Shown here piece after piece: positions 9,237-18,529 of a stretch of 64,000 nt of DNA. Below the pieces are notes generated by a model that worked only from the letters and a program-made list of their open reading frames with translations, did no database searches and was not told where the DNA came from. The DNA is from Opitutaceae bacterium (lineage in GTDB: Bacteria > Verrucomicrobiota > Verrucomicrobiia > Opitutales > Opitutaceae), in contig JAUSID010000110.1 in the NCBI GenBank assembly GCA_030648295.1, forward strand, positions 47,833 through 111,832, in the 5' to 3' direction. The translations under genes were made by a program, and so were the position numbers. Numbering within the stretch: the stretch's first letter is position 1; every line of letters begins with the position of its first letter.

Positions 9237-10742
9237 TCACTTCTCCGTCGCACGCTTCGGCTCCGGCTGCGGGGGCATCCCGAAATAATATTCATACCAC
9301 CGGTTCTCCTGACGGGTCAGCGGCTGGCCCGGCAATCCCGGCGGCTGCAACCCGGCGGTCCAGTCCGCCAGTTTGCGCGCGAGTTGGCGTGCCGTATCGG
9401 TGTTCGCCGCGATGACATTTCTGCCCTCGTGCTGATCACTCTCGAGATCGAAGAGGAACTCCGCCCCGTTGCCCAACTTCAGGTATTTCCATTTGCCGGC
9501 GCGGACCGCCGACTGATTCCAGAACCGCCAGAACAGCGCCTCGTGCGGTGCACCGGTTTTTCGGCCGCTAAGAAACGGCACGAGGTCCACGCCATCCAGT
9601 CTGCCATCGTGCGCCAGTCCCGCCGCCGCCACCGCCGTCGCCGCCAAGTCGAGCGAACTCACGGGATGGATGTATACTTTTCCCGCCGGGAGCACGCCCT
9701 TCCAGCGCATGACGAACGGCACCCGCACGCCGCCATCGCTCAACATCCCCTTCTCGCCCACCCAGGGATCGTTCAGCGATCCGTCCCAATCCGCGCTCAC
9801 GAGGTTGACCGGCTTCCTGTCCTCGTGGTGCAGCTGGACCGGCGCGCCATTGTCGCTGGTGTACGCGATCAGGGTGTTTTCCTCGACACCGTGTTCGCGC
9901 AACGCGTCGGTGATTCGTCCCACTCCGTCGTCGATCGCGGAAATCATCGCCAGTGCATGCCGCCGCCGCTCCGGCATCTCACCCGGAAACCGATCGAGAT
10001 ATTTCTTCGTGGCTTCGAGCGGCACATGCGGACCGAAGTAGCAAAGGTAGAGAAAAAACGGCTGGTCATGATGCCGCTTGATGAACGCGACCGCCGCGTC
10101 CGTCTGGACCTCCAGCCGGTAAGCGCCGCGCGTCGTAATGCGCTCGCCCTGTTTCGAAAGCGATCGGCCGTCCCGGTCGTAGGTCGCAAAATACGTCGTG
10201 GTCTCGCCGGTGAAGCATTCGTCGAAGCCCTGCGCGAGCGGCGAGTAGGCGCGGCGCGCCTCCTCCGGAATCGCGACGCGTCCGCGGTCGGCTTTCGCCC
10301 CCGGCATGTTCGCCTTGATCCAACGCGTGCTGAGCGGATTCGGATCGAGATGCCACTTGCCCACCTGCCCGCTCACGTACCCGGCGGCGCGCAATCGTTC
10401 CGCCAGCGTGACTTCCTCGAGCGGCAGCGGGCAGTCCGGAATCGTGTCGAAACCGAACCGCTGCTGATACCGGCCGGTGATGAGCCCCGCCCGCGACGGA
10501 CTGCACTGTGGAGCCGTGATATACCCCGCGCTCAACCGCACGCCCTCGCGCGCGAGCCGGTCGATGTGCGGAGTCTTCACGTCGGCTTTCACGCCCTGAG
10601 TGGAGAGATCGGCGTAGCCCTGATCGTCCGCGAGAATGACAATCACGTTCGGCTTCGCCGCCGCGGCCACCTCAACCGCAACAGCCGCGGCGGAACAAAG
10701 CAACGAGGTGACGAAAACAAGGGCACGCGTGAAAACGTTCAT
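9237..10742 (-). CDS. Secreted S1-family sulfatase
   Basis: Formylglycine-dependent type I sulfatase of 501 aa, exported. The start at 10742 gives a signal peptide (MNVFTRALVFVTSLLCSAAA). The frame runs on upstream through family A and B repeats, which argues against the longer start. The metal-site opening NVIVILADDQGYADLS is followed by CSPSRAGLITGR with Cys80 as the formylglycine precursor. GKWHLDPNP, the YTSDNG segment and HPVSSLDLAATA complete the pattern. It is of normal length. Its neighbourhood with rhamnosidase and other polysaccharide enzymes suggests it desulfates a polysaccharide. It needs a formylglycine-generating enzyme, which is not in the window. Confidence 0.9.
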   Translation of the reverse strand: MNVFTRALVFVTSLLCSAAAVAVEVAAAAKPNVIVILADDQGYADLSTQGVKADVKTPHIDRLAREGVRLSAGYITAPQCSPSRAGLITGRYQQRFGFDTIPDCPLPLEEVTLAERLRAAGYVSGQVGKWHLDPNPLSTRWIKANMPGAKADRGRVAIPEEARRAYSPLAQGFDECFTGETTTYFATYDRDGRSLSKQGERITTRGAYRLEVQTDAAVAFIKRHHDQPFFLYLCYFGPHVPLEATKKYLDRFPGEMPERRRHALAMISAIDDGVGRITDALREHGVEENTLIAYTSDNGAPVQLHHEDRKPVNLVSADWDGSLNDPWVGEKGMLSDGGVRVPFVMRWKGVLPAGKVYIHPVSSLDLAATAVAAAGLAHDGRLDGVDLVPFLSGRKTGAPHEALFWRFWNQSAVRAGKWKYLKLGNGAEFLFDLESDQHEGRNVIAANTDTARQLARKLADWTAGLQPPGLPGQPLTRQENRWYEYYFGMPPQPEPKRATEK

Positions 10743-11070
10743 GAAACGGCGAAGAGAAATGGAGGAGACGATCGCGCGCGATGTTTCATTACGCGCCTTT
10801 TTTGAGGGCTCGGATCGAATTCCACCGAGCCTGCCTGGGAGCGCGGGCGTCTCGCCCGCAAGAGGAGCATACTGTACAACCATACCATCTGCGGCTGGAA
10901 GCCGCAGCCACTTGGCGCATCCGCAAGCGGGCGCCGCGCAATGCACGTGGAGCCCAACGCGGCATCTGCAGGCAGACGCCCTGCCATGATACGTTCGCCA
11001 TGTCACTTCTTACGGCACGGGCAGATGTTTCTACCTGTCAACCTCCAGTCCTTCGTCTATCAGCACCCTC
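10743..11070. other. Divergent intergenic region with repeat halves
   Basis: This 328-bp region separates the sulfatase (minus) from the hydrolase (plus), so both promoters should lie here. It holds a left half of the family-A repeat (10832-10862) and a family-B hairpin TGCGGCTGGAAGCCGCAGCC (10890-10909). No convincing -35/-10 pair was singled out. Confidence 0.5.
10832..10911. repeat. Family A half-repeat plus family B hairpin
   Basis: CCTGGGAGCGCGGGCGTCTC followed by GCCCGCAAGAGG, then TGCGGCTGGAAGCCGCAGCC. The right arm of family A is missing, so this copy is truncated or has had its arm replaced by family B. The same A-then-B order occurs at 4459-4600. Confidence 0.75.
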
Positions 11071-13371
11071 GTGAAACCGATCCCCCTCTTCGGCGTTTCA
11101 TTGCTTCTGGCGTTACCCGCGCCTGGCCAGCCAGCAGACCCGCTGCCGGGCACCGCTCCGCTCACCTGGGCCGAGATGGATCTTTCCACGCGCCTGATGG
11201 ACGGCGCGCATGCCTTCATCGACCGGAAGATTTCGGAATCGCCGGGCCAGCGAACCCGCTTCTGGCATCGCGATTCTTCCTCGGCCGCCGCCGACGCGAA
11301 ATCAGTCGAGCCGAATCGGGAACACCTTCGGATCATCATCGGAGCGGTCGATCCGCGACTGCCGGCCGGGATGGAACGGTTCGGCGACGATGCGAATCCG
11401 GCGCTGGTTGCGGAGACATCGCGATACCGCGTGTTCCAGGTGCGGTGGCCCGTACTCGAGGGTCTTTTCGGCACCGGGTTGCTCGTGCAGCCAACCGGCG
11501 TCGTTACTGCGCGCGTCGTGATTGTGCCGGACGCGGGTGAAACGCCCGAGCAACTGCTCGGGTTGGCGTCTGGTGGGGCATCGGCTGCCGGCGCCGCGAC
11601 CCGGCTCGTGGAAAACGGCGTCGAACTCATCGTGCCCGTGACGATCAGCCGCGAGAAATTCAATCCCGGCGATCCGGCGCTGCGAACGTCGGATCAGACC
11701 CATCGCGAGTGGATTTACCGCCAGGCCTTTCACATGGACCGCCACGTCATCGGCTACGAGGTGCAAACCGTCCTCGCGGCGATCGACTGGTTCAGAAAGC
11801 GCGACGGTTCACCGGTGAAAATCGGCGTCTGCGGTTATGGCGAAGGTGCGTTGGTTGCATTCCACGCCGCGGCGATTGATCCGCGAATCGATGCCGCCCT
11901 CGTGAGCGGTTATTTTAATGGGCGGGAAAACACATGGCGCGAACCCATCTACCGCAACGTATGGGCACGTCTCCGCGAGTTCGGCGATGCCGAGGTTGCC
12001 TCGCTGATTCTGCCGCGCGCACTCGTAATCGAACACAGCCCGGTCGCCGCGGTCACCGGTCACAAGGGCGAGATTCAGCCGCTCGCATGGGAAAGCGTGC
12101 GCGGCGAGGTGCAGAAGGCTGCGACGCTGACAAAGTTCGGGCGGCCAACATTTGTCCACGGCGCGGCCGGAAAAACCATTGGACCGTACTCGAACGAGGC
12201 GTTGACCGGATTCGCGCGCGAACTCGGCATCGGTTCGCTCCGTCCGGCCGCCAGCGAAAAGCCGGCAGATCGGCGCACGGCGTTCGACGCGGCCGCCAGA
12301 CACCAGCAGGTATTCCGGCAGATGGAGGAGCATGTCCAGATGCTGTTGCGCCGCGCCGATTCGGTGCGGGAGCAGGCGTTCCTGTTGAAGGTGATGCCGG
12401 AATTTGCCGGCGGCCGCTGGACTACCGACAAACGGCTGCAGACGCATCCGCCGGAAAAATTCATCGAAGGCGCAAAGGCGTATCGCCGGAGATTCTGGGA
12501 GGAAGCGATGGGCCGGTTCGACGAACCGCTGCTGCCCTGCAATGCCCGCACCCGCAAGGTCGCGGAGACGAACGCCTGGTCCGCCTATGATGTGGTGCTC
12601 GACGTTTACCCGGAGTTAATCGCGTGGGGCGTGCTCGTGCTGCCGAAGGATCTCAAGCCCGGTGAGCGCCGGCCGGTCGTGGTCTGCCAGCATGGCCGGA
12701 ATGGCGTGCCGCGGGATACGCTCGATGGCGACAAGACGGCCTACAACAATTTCGCCGGCGTGCTGGCGGAGCGCGGCTTCATCACGTTCGCGCCGCACAA
12801 TCTCTATCGCGGCGAGGACCGGTATCGCTGGCTCGATCGCAAAGCCAACGCGATCGGGACGACGCTCTTCTCCTTCATCATCGCGCAGCACGATCAAATC
12901 CTGCGCTGGCTCGACGCGCTGCCGTTCGTGGATGGCAGCCGGATTGCCTTCTACGGGCTGAGCTACGGCGGCGAGACGGCGGTGCGGGTGCCGACGATCC
13001 TGGAGAAATACTGCCTTTCGATCTGTTCCGGCGATTTCAACCAGTGGACGCGCAAGGTCGCTGCCACCGACCTGCCCTTCAGTTTCATGACGACGATCGA
13101 GTGGGAGATGCCGTATTGGAATTTAGGGCACACCTTCGATTATGCGGAAATGGCCTATCTGATGGTACCGCGCCCGTTCATGGTCGAACGCGGCCACCTG
13201 GATCGCGTGGGCCGCGATCCATGGGTGGCCCACGAGTACGCGAAGGTTCGCTGGCTCTATGCGCAGCTCGGGCTCGCGGACCGCACGGAGATCGAATTTT
13301 TCCAGGGCGGCCACAGCATCAACGGCGAAGGCACGTTCGCGTTTCTGGCGAAGCATCTGAACTGGCCTTAG
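11071..13371 (+). CDS. Two-domain alpha/beta hydrolase (dienelactone hydrolase/acetylxylan-esterase type)
   Basis: Exported 766-aa protein starting at a GTG (MKPIPLFGVSLLLALPAPG signal peptide). It holds two alpha/beta-hydrolase domains. In the first (about 75-390), the nucleophile elbow reads GYGEG, with Gly257 in place of the catalytic Ser, so it is probably inactive. In the second (about 480-766), the elbow GLSYGG has Ser631, and a His follows in FQGGHSINGEG near the end. The second domain resembles Verrucomicrobiota and Planctomycetes acetylxylan-esterase-like hydrolases. It probably removes ester groups from polysaccharide in the periplasm. The gene is on its own, divergent from a sulfatase and convergent with a TonB receptor. 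Confidence 0.8.
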   Translation: MKPIPLFGVSLLLALPAPGQPADPLPGTAPLTWAEMDLSTRLMDGAHAFIDRKISESPGQRTRFWHRDSSSAAADAKSVEPNREHLRIIIGAVDPRLPAGMERFGDDANPALVAETSRYRVFQVRWPVLEGLFGTGLLVQPTGVVTARVVIVPDAGETPEQLLGLASGGASAAGAATRLVENGVELIVPVTISREKFNPGDPALRTSDQTHREWIYRQAFHMDRHVIGYEVQTVLAAIDWFRKRDGSPVKIGVCGYGEGALVAFHAAAIDPRIDAALVSGYFNGRENTWREPIYRNVWARLREFGDAEVASLILPRALVIEHSPVAAVTGHKGEIQPLAWESVRGEVQKAATLTKFGRPTFVHGAAGKTIGPYSNEALTGFARELGIGSLRPAASEKPADRRTAFDAAARHQQVFRQMEEHVQMLLRRADSVREQAFLLKVMPEFAGGRWTTDKRLQTHPPEKFIEGAKAYRRRFWEEAMGRFDEPLLPCNARTRKVAETNAWSAYDVVLDVYPELIAWGVLVLPKDLKPGERRPVVVCQHGRNGVPRDTLDGDKTAYNNFAGVLAERGFITFAPHNLYRGEDRYRWLDRKANAIGTTLFSFIIAQHDQILRWLDALPFVDGSRIAFYGLSYGGETAVRVPTILEKYCLSICSGDFNQWTRKVAATDLPFSFMTTIEWEMPYWNLGHTFDYAEMAYLMVPRPFMVERGHLDRVGRDPWVAHEYAKVRWLYAQLGLADRTEIEFFQGGHSINGEGTFAFLAKHLNWP

Positions 13372-13382
13372 CCGTATCGATT

Positions 13383-13546
13383 CAGTCGACAACCGCGAAT
13401 GAACGCGAATGGACGCAAATTCCAGAGGAGGAGGGGGAGGAATGCCCAAGTGAAACCATGGTCACCGTTTGGTTAATCGTTTCCATACTCCCCAAAGACG
13501 CCCTCTCCATTCGCGTGAATTGGCGTCTATTCGCGGTTGAACTGAA
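13383..13546. repeat. Family E inverted repeat pair
   Basis: AACCGCGAATGAACGCGAAT (from 13391) faces its complement ending in TCTATTCGCGGTTGAACTGA (to 13546), about 90 bases apart. Related copies sit at 40401-40520 and, as a half, at 31636. It lies between convergent genes. Confidence 0.8.
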
Positions 13547-13648
13547 TTCTTCCGGCTTAGCCCGCATGAACTCGAGACCGACGCCGGAGCGCCGCAGCGT
13601 TGGCGGTCGAACGAGCGCGAAAAGCAATCTCAGGGCGAAGAATGCGGG

Positions 13649-16600
13649 CTACCACGTTCCCTTCACGCCGAAGGTCCAGAGCGACGCATAGTCGATCCGC
13701 TGCCGGAACTGCGCATGCGCGGGCGTGCTCGGTCCGTGGCGCTCGATGTCCTCCGTGGCATCGCCGACATTGCGCAAGTTGGCGTATACGGCGAAACGCT
13801 TGTAGAAGTAGAATTCGCCCAGCACATCCACATAGAGCCGCTTCGAACCCCAGTTGAAGGTGCCGGGCTCGATGCTGTTTCCATTGATCGGATTCCGGCG
13901 CTGGCGGCCGCGATAATTCCAGTTCGTGCGCACGTTCCAGCGCTCGCGCGTCAGGCTGATCCCCCAACTCGCCGTTCGGGGAACATAGCCGGAGAAATTC
14001 GCCGACTCGTCGGCAATCGCGCGCTGCGAACTCGCGTTCGCGAACACATGAACGCCCCGTGCCCACCGCGGCAGGAACGTCAGGGACTGCTTGTAGTTGA
14101 ACTGCAGCCCCTCCAGCCGGACCGTCCCCGGAATATTGTGCTGCGTTGAAACCTCGTACGCATCGTAGGTCGTGGGGTCCAGGCCATACAGCGTCAGGAA
14201 CTCGGGCGTCGCGTCGAAGATAGTGTTACCGTGGAAATTATCGAACCAACGGCGAAACGCGGTGAAGGAGATCTGGCCGACACCCGGGAAGTAATGCTCG
14301 AGCCGCAGGTTCACGGTCTCGGAGCTCCATGCCTTGATGCCGGCGTTGTTCACGACGATCCGGTTGCCGGGGCCGGTGGGCTCGGTGGTGTCGGGCAACG
14401 TGAGCGCCCCCGCATACTGGTTGAAGTTCGGGCGGCCGACCGACGTGGAATACGCGGCCCGCACGATGGTGTTCTCCGTGACGTTGAAGCTCGCGTTGAG
14501 GCTGGGAAAATACCGCAGGTATTCCTTTTCCGTGCGGGTGCCCCGGTCGATCAACGTGAGCTGCGACACCTCGAAGGCGTTCGTCGTGATGGGCAATGGC
14601 TGCCCGTCGCTCCCCAGAATCGGCCGGCCCTGGGAATCGCGCTGGATGTTGCGCGTCGGATCCGTCAGCGGGCCCTGGGCATTGACATTCGTCTGCTCCG
14701 CCCGAACGCCTCCCACCAGCTTCAACCGCCGGTTGAGGAGGCTCACATCGCCCCGCAGGTACAGCGCGGAGACGATCTCCTCGGCGTACTTGGAATTGTT
14801 CACCTGCGACTGGTACGAAGTGTTCTGGTTGATCGTCCAGTGGGAGGGATGGGCGTTGTAGTCTTCCCACATCTTCCGGGCGCTCACGCCCTGCACCTTG
14901 CCGAAGCCATACGGCATGATCCGTTCGGAGAAAATCGGATCGAGGAAGGGCGCCGCACTGTCGTCATTGCCCACGGGCGTCGTGCTGCCCCGGCCATCCG
15001 CTCCGACGTAGTTGTAATTGAACGTATAGTCGCGCATGTCGCGGACGTTCTGGCGCAGATTGAATCCCGCCTTCAGCGTGAAGGGCGCGGCGGTGTAGAA
15101 GTTCCGGCGGATGCTGCCGTACGCGGTTCGCTTGTAATCGTGAGTGGCGTCACGCTGGCTGGAGGCGGACACGACGGAAAAATTTGAAAGCTGGGAATAG
15201 TCGACCGGCGTGCCGGCGGCATCGGTCACGGTAATCGTTCGCGGCCGCAGGTAAAAGAGGTCGTCGAACGACACGGTCACGCCGGTCCGCCGGGTGGTCA
15301 CCGCGCGAAGGAAGCCCTGCTCGGCGTCCCGGTTGTAGTCGCCTTGCTGCGACAACCCCAGTCCCAGATCGCCCTTCCAGACCGGCCCCTCGTGGCGCCA
15401 GACGAAGGTCGGCATGTAGGTTCGATTGAAGCGGTTTCGCTCGTTGTGCACGTTCTCGACGTTGCCCGATCCCGTCTGGCCGTGCGTGAAGTCCGGGCCG
15501 AAGTTGCCCGCCGGCACGCGCACGGTGTTGAACGTGAGCCGCTCGATGACGAAGCGGCCATCGAAGGACGAATACTGGAACGCCAGCGTCACGCGATCGT
15601 GCGGCGTCAGCTTGTAATCGACGGTGGCACCGAACGAGCGACGGGTCGTCACCTTCGGTGCATCCTGCACTTGAAACGTGGTGAGATAGGGCCGGTCCGG
15701 CGTGGTGTGCGGGAAGGCGTTGCCGTTGCTCTGCGCGCCCGCGCCAATCCAGTTGAGTTGAATCTGGTCCTGCGGCGAATAGTTGGTCGAATAGCCCCCC
15801 GATACGGTGTATCCGAACCGCTTGTTCACCGGGGCGACGTACGAAAAGTCGAGTCCCGGGTGAACATTGCGGGTGGGGCTCGGCTTGGGGCCGGGCACTT
15901 TCTTGAAGTCGCGGGCGTTGTCGCGCATCATGATGTACGCGCTGCCGTTGAACTGCGGGCGCGACCGCTCGAACGCGCTTCGCGGCACCATGTTCACCGA
16001 TCCCGCGAGCGCGGAGCCCTCGGAGTCCGGCGTCGGCGAGTAGGAGACTTCGATCCGGGACAGATTGTTGATCGAGATCATGTCCGACTGCACCGCGCGG
16101 CCCGTGCCGAGATTCGCCGCCGTGGCGACGCCAAAGCCATCGACCGTCACCGGCACGTAGTCGGAGGGCACGCCATTGATCGAGATGTCGCGCGCGTTGC
16201 CGCCCGTGTAGTCGATGCTGATACCGGGAAGAAATTTCAGGAACTCGGCCGGGTTGCCCTCGGCCACGTTGCCGAACTCCTCCGTGGAGACGACCTCCTT
16301 CATGTTCGCGGCAAACCGCTGTTCGTTGATCGCGACCGCCGCGCCCTCCATTTCGCGGGACGTGCTCACGACGAACTCCGACAGCTTCACGACCGACGGG
16401 TCGGCCGCCGCGCCTGGCTTCGCCTCGGTCAGCGAGAGTTCGATGTCACGCTCCACCGTCTGCCCCGAGGCCACGGTGATCGCCTGCGTGAGAGGGCTCA
16501 GGCCCGTGAAGAACGCCGTCAGACGCACATTCCCCGGCGGCACATTGTTGAGCCGGTAACCGCCGGACGAGTCGGTAAACGTTTCGAGCGCGGTGCCATC

Positions 16601-16768
16601 GATGGTGATCCGCGCATTCCCGAGGTATTCGCCCGTGCGGGCATTGCTCACCCGGCCTTCGATCGCGCCGGGCGTGGCGGTTTGCGCGGACGCGCTGGCG
16701 ACAAACAAGGAAACGAATACGGCAGCAACAAGGGCGCGAATGCTCGCGCGAGGGGTGTAAGGGATCAT
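13649..16768 (-). CDS. TonB-dependent outer-membrane receptor
   Basis: A 1039-aa outer-membrane transporter. The start at 16768 gives a signal peptide ending ASASAQ. Residues about 30-110 form a carboxypeptidase-regulatory-like beta-sandwich (GRVSNARTGEYLGNARITID). Then follow a VVKLSEFVVS linker, the plug (about 140-290, with NPAEFLKFLPGISIDYTGG and ISINGVPSDYVPVTVDGFG) and a 22-strand-type barrel ending in aromatic GVKGTW. No SusD-like gene is nearby, so this is the stand-alone type common in Opitutaceae. The surrounding enzymes suggest oligosaccharide uptake, but the ligand cannot be read from sequence. Confidence 0.9.
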   Translation of the reverse strand: MIPYTPRASIRALVAAVFVSLFVASASAQTATPGAIEGRVSNARTGEYLGNARITIDGTALETFTDSSGGYRLNNVPPGNVRLTAFFTGLSPLTQAITVASGQTVERDIELSLTEAKPGAAADPSVVKLSEFVVSTSREMEGAAVAINEQRFAANMKEVVSTEEFGNVAEGNPAEFLKFLPGISIDYTGGNARDISINGVPSDYVPVTVDGFGVATAANLGTGRAVQSDMISINNLSRIEVSYSPTPDSEGSALAGSVNMVPRSAFERSRPQFNGSAYIMMRDNARDFKKVPGPKPSPTRNVHPGLDFSYVAPVNKRFGYTVSGGYSTNYSPQDQIQLNWIGAGAQSNGNAFPHTTPDRPYLTTFQVQDAPKVTTRRSFGATVDYKLTPHDRVTLAFQYSSFDGRFVIERLTFNTVRVPAGNFGPDFTHGQTGSGNVENVHNERNRFNRTYMPTFVWRHEGPVWKGDLGLGLSQQGDYNRDAEQGFLRAVTTRRTGVTVSFDDLFYLRPRTITVTDAAGTPVDYSQLSNFSVVSASSQRDATHDYKRTAYGSIRRNFYTAAPFTLKAGFNLRQNVRDMRDYTFNYNYVGADGRGSTTPVGNDDSAAPFLDPIFSERIMPYGFGKVQGVSARKMWEDYNAHPSHWTINQNTSYQSQVNNSKYAEEIVSALYLRGDVSLLNRRLKLVGGVRAEQTNVNAQGPLTDPTRNIQRDSQGRPILGSDGQPLPITTNAFEVSQLTLIDRGTRTEKEYLRYFPSLNASFNVTENTIVRAAYSTSVGRPNFNQYAGALTLPDTTEPTGPGNRIVVNNAGIKAWSSETVNLRLEHYFPGVGQISFTAFRRWFDNFHGNTIFDATPEFLTLYGLDPTTYDAYEVSTQHNIPGTVRLEGLQFNYKQSLTFLPRWARGVHVFANASSQRAIADESANFSGYVPRTASWGISLTRERWNVRTNWNYRGRQRRNPINGNSIEPGTFNWGSKRLYVDVLGEFYFYKRFAVYANLRNVGDATEDIERHGPSTPAHAQFRQRIDYASLWTFGVKGTW

Positions 16769-17050
16769 GTCAGTTGCAGATGCCCATCCGGGGGCGACGC
16801 GCGCGACCGTGTGGCGTGGACGGCGTGGGGTCGGACGAGCTTCGAGGGTTGGCGGTTTGGCAGGTCGGTCGATCAGTGCCGCAAGCGACACCGACTGGAT
16901 GGCAAAGAAAGGCTATACACCGTCACGGACAAGACAAACCGACGCTGCTTCGACCACGGACTTCCGGACGCGGCGCAGCCGCAATCAAAGAGAAAACGAA
17001 AACCACCTATTGCGCCGCGAGACCAGGGACCAGAGACCAGGGACCTCAAT

Positions 17051-17117
17051 CCACCGCGGATGGCGCTGATAGCGCGGATAAAACCATCGGCGATATCCGC
17101 GTAACCGGCGGTTCCAT
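17051..17117. repeat. Imperfect inverted repeat, family F-like
   Basis: CCACCGCGGATGGCGCTGAT and CGGCGATATCCGCGTAACCG form imperfect arms around a short centre. It resembles the clearer family F pair 110 bases downstream. Confidence 0.55.
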
Positions 17118-17225
17118 GGATTGAAAGACATCGTCGCGGCCTGCGCGCAAGTTGAGGGATAGTGAACGGCCTTTTTCCGAGACTGCGATCGGAAAACGTG
17201 GTGCCACCGCGCAGCATTTTTTTCG

Positions 17226-17299
17226 AACCACGGATCGACACGGATCGCGCAATGGTGCCCTCGCGGGGATCCGTGCCGATCCGTGTGATCCGTGGTCGA
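17226..17299. repeat. Family F inverted repeat pair
   Basis: ACCACGGATCGACACGGATC on the left pairs with CCGATCCGTGTGATCCGTGG on the right. This is the ACCACGGAT type of dispersed palindrome, with a 30-base centre. Confidence 0.8.
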
Positions 17300-17342
17300 G
17301 GTATCGCGCCGTTCGGTAACTACGGGCGCGCTCTGCTACGGT

Positions 17343-18410
17343 TTACGCCCACGCGTCGCGCAGGAACCGCAGGAAATTTCCGTGCATGATCCCGGCGATG
17401 TCCGCGTCGGAAAAACCACGTGCGCGAAAGAGCTCCGGATAACGCGCGATGTCCGCGATCGTGTCCAGGTCTTCGGGACTCTGCTCGCGGCCGAATTCGC
17501 CATCGAGATCGGTGCCGATGCCGCAGTGGTTCGCGTTTCCGGCCAGCTGACAAATGTGATCGATGTGATTGACGAGGTGATCGAGCCGGACGCCCGCCGA
17601 TTCCGGCGTGGTTTGTTTCAGCACCCAACCCGGAATCATCATCCACGTGTCGAGCACGCCGCCGATCACGGCATCGCGCGCAATCAGCGCGCGTATCTGC
17701 TCGTCGCTGAACTGCCGGTTGTGCGGCACCAGCGCGCGACAGTTCGAGTGGCTCGCCCAGATCGGGCCGTCGAAGTGATCGAGCGCCTCCCAGAAGCTGT
17801 CATCACACAGGTGCGTCGCGTCGAGAATCATCCCGAGCCGATCCATTTCGCGGAGCAGCTCGCGCCCGCGCGGGCCCAATCCGCCCGTGGCGTTTGTGCC
17901 CTGCGCGTACGTGCCCGGCCCATAATGCGCCGGGCCGACCGCCCGCAACCCCTGCGCATAGGCGCGCTCGAGGTGCTTCAGCGTCACGATCGAATCGGCG
18001 CCTTCGAGGCTGAGAATGTATCCAACCGGCGCATTCGCCGGCGGCTGACCCGACCACAATTCCACGTGCGCATCGAGACCCGCGACCGTGGTGATCTGGT
18101 GCAGTTCGCCCGCCTCCTCCATGGCGCGATACCATGCGAGCTGGCCCTGCGTTTGCGCCCACGCCTGTTCCGGCGATTTCCAGCCCGGGAGCGGATTGCT
18201 CATTCTGACGTGGCGCGCGATCTGCGTTGCCACGCAGAGCCCGATTCCGGCGCGGCGCATTTCCGGCAGACAAACGGTGCCGTTCGCGCGACCCTGCTTG
18301 TCGGTCAGCCCGACCTCGCGGGCACGGATTTCCGCGATGGGCCGTCTCAGGTCACGGTTGTATTCCAGCGCGTTGAGGCTGAGGTCGAGGTGGGCGTCAA
18401 AGATTAACAT
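17343..18410 (-). CDS. Peptidase M19 membrane-dipeptidase family enzyme
   Basis: A 355-aa zinc dipeptidase of family M19, without a signal peptide and so probably cytoplasmic. The opening FDAHLDLSLNALEYNRDL carries the His-x-Asp metal ligands. Further metal and active-site segments are LDATHLCDDSFWEALDHFDG, IWASHSNCRALV and the C-terminal GIGTDLDGEFG. Family members cleave L,L- and characteristically L,D-dipeptides, leaving a D-residue free. The gene lies downstream of a D-amino-acid-type PLP enzyme, transporter, aminotransferase and RidA gene on the same strand, separated by a family-A repeat. That context makes a D-amino acid salvage role attractive, as an inference. Confidence 0.88.
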   Translation of the reverse strand: MLIFDAHLDLSLNALEYNRDLRRPIAEIRAREVGLTDKQGRANGTVCLPEMRRAGIGLCVATQIARHVRMSNPLPGWKSPEQAWAQTQGQLAWYRAMEEAGELHQITTVAGLDAHVELWSGQPPANAPVGYILSLEGADSIVTLKHLERAYAQGLRAVGPAHYGPGTYAQGTNATGGLGPRGRELLREMDRLGMILDATHLCDDSFWEALDHFDGPIWASHSNCRALVPHNRQFSDEQIRALIARDAVIGGVLDTWMMIPGWVLKQTTPESAGVRLDHLVNHIDHICQLAGNANHCGIGTDLDGEFGREQSPEDLDTIADIARYPELFRARGFSDADIAGIMHGNFLRFLRDAWA

Positions 18411-18449
18411 GGTAATTTGGCGCAGAGAAGAGTGCCGCCGGGCGCTTTC

Positions 18450-18514
18450 TCCCGGGAGCGCGGGCGTCTCGCCCGCCCTTCACTCCATGCGGGCCGGAGG
18501 CCCGCGCTCCCAGG
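18450..18514. repeat. Family A palindromic repeat
   Basis: Complete copy with arms CCCGGGAGCGCGGGCGTCTC and GGCCCGCGCTCCCAGGG, 65 bases long. It lies in the 119-bp gap between the PLP enzyme gene and the M19 gene. Confidence 0.85.
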
Positions 18515-18529
18515 GAAATCGGCATCGGG

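Larger units (their letters stand above)
16769..17342. other. 574-bp intergenic region with two repeat pairs
   Basis: This is the upstream region of the TonB receptor and the downstream region of the M19 dipeptidase. It contains a CCAGGGACCAGAGACCAGGG microrepeat (about 17021-17042) and two palindromic repeat pairs (17051-17117 and 17226-17299). The receptor promoter should lie between 16769 and about 16980, but I could not single out a convincing one. No coding sequence is supported. Confidence 0.5.

Noticed and set aside
10743..11006. N-terminal extension of the first sulfatase
   Set aside because: It reads through family A and B repeats, and the signal peptide starts at 10742.
13649..16768. 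SusC/SusD polysaccharide utilisation locus
   Set aside because: No SusD-like lipoprotein gene accompanies either TonB receptor, and the receptors are not of the SusC type.
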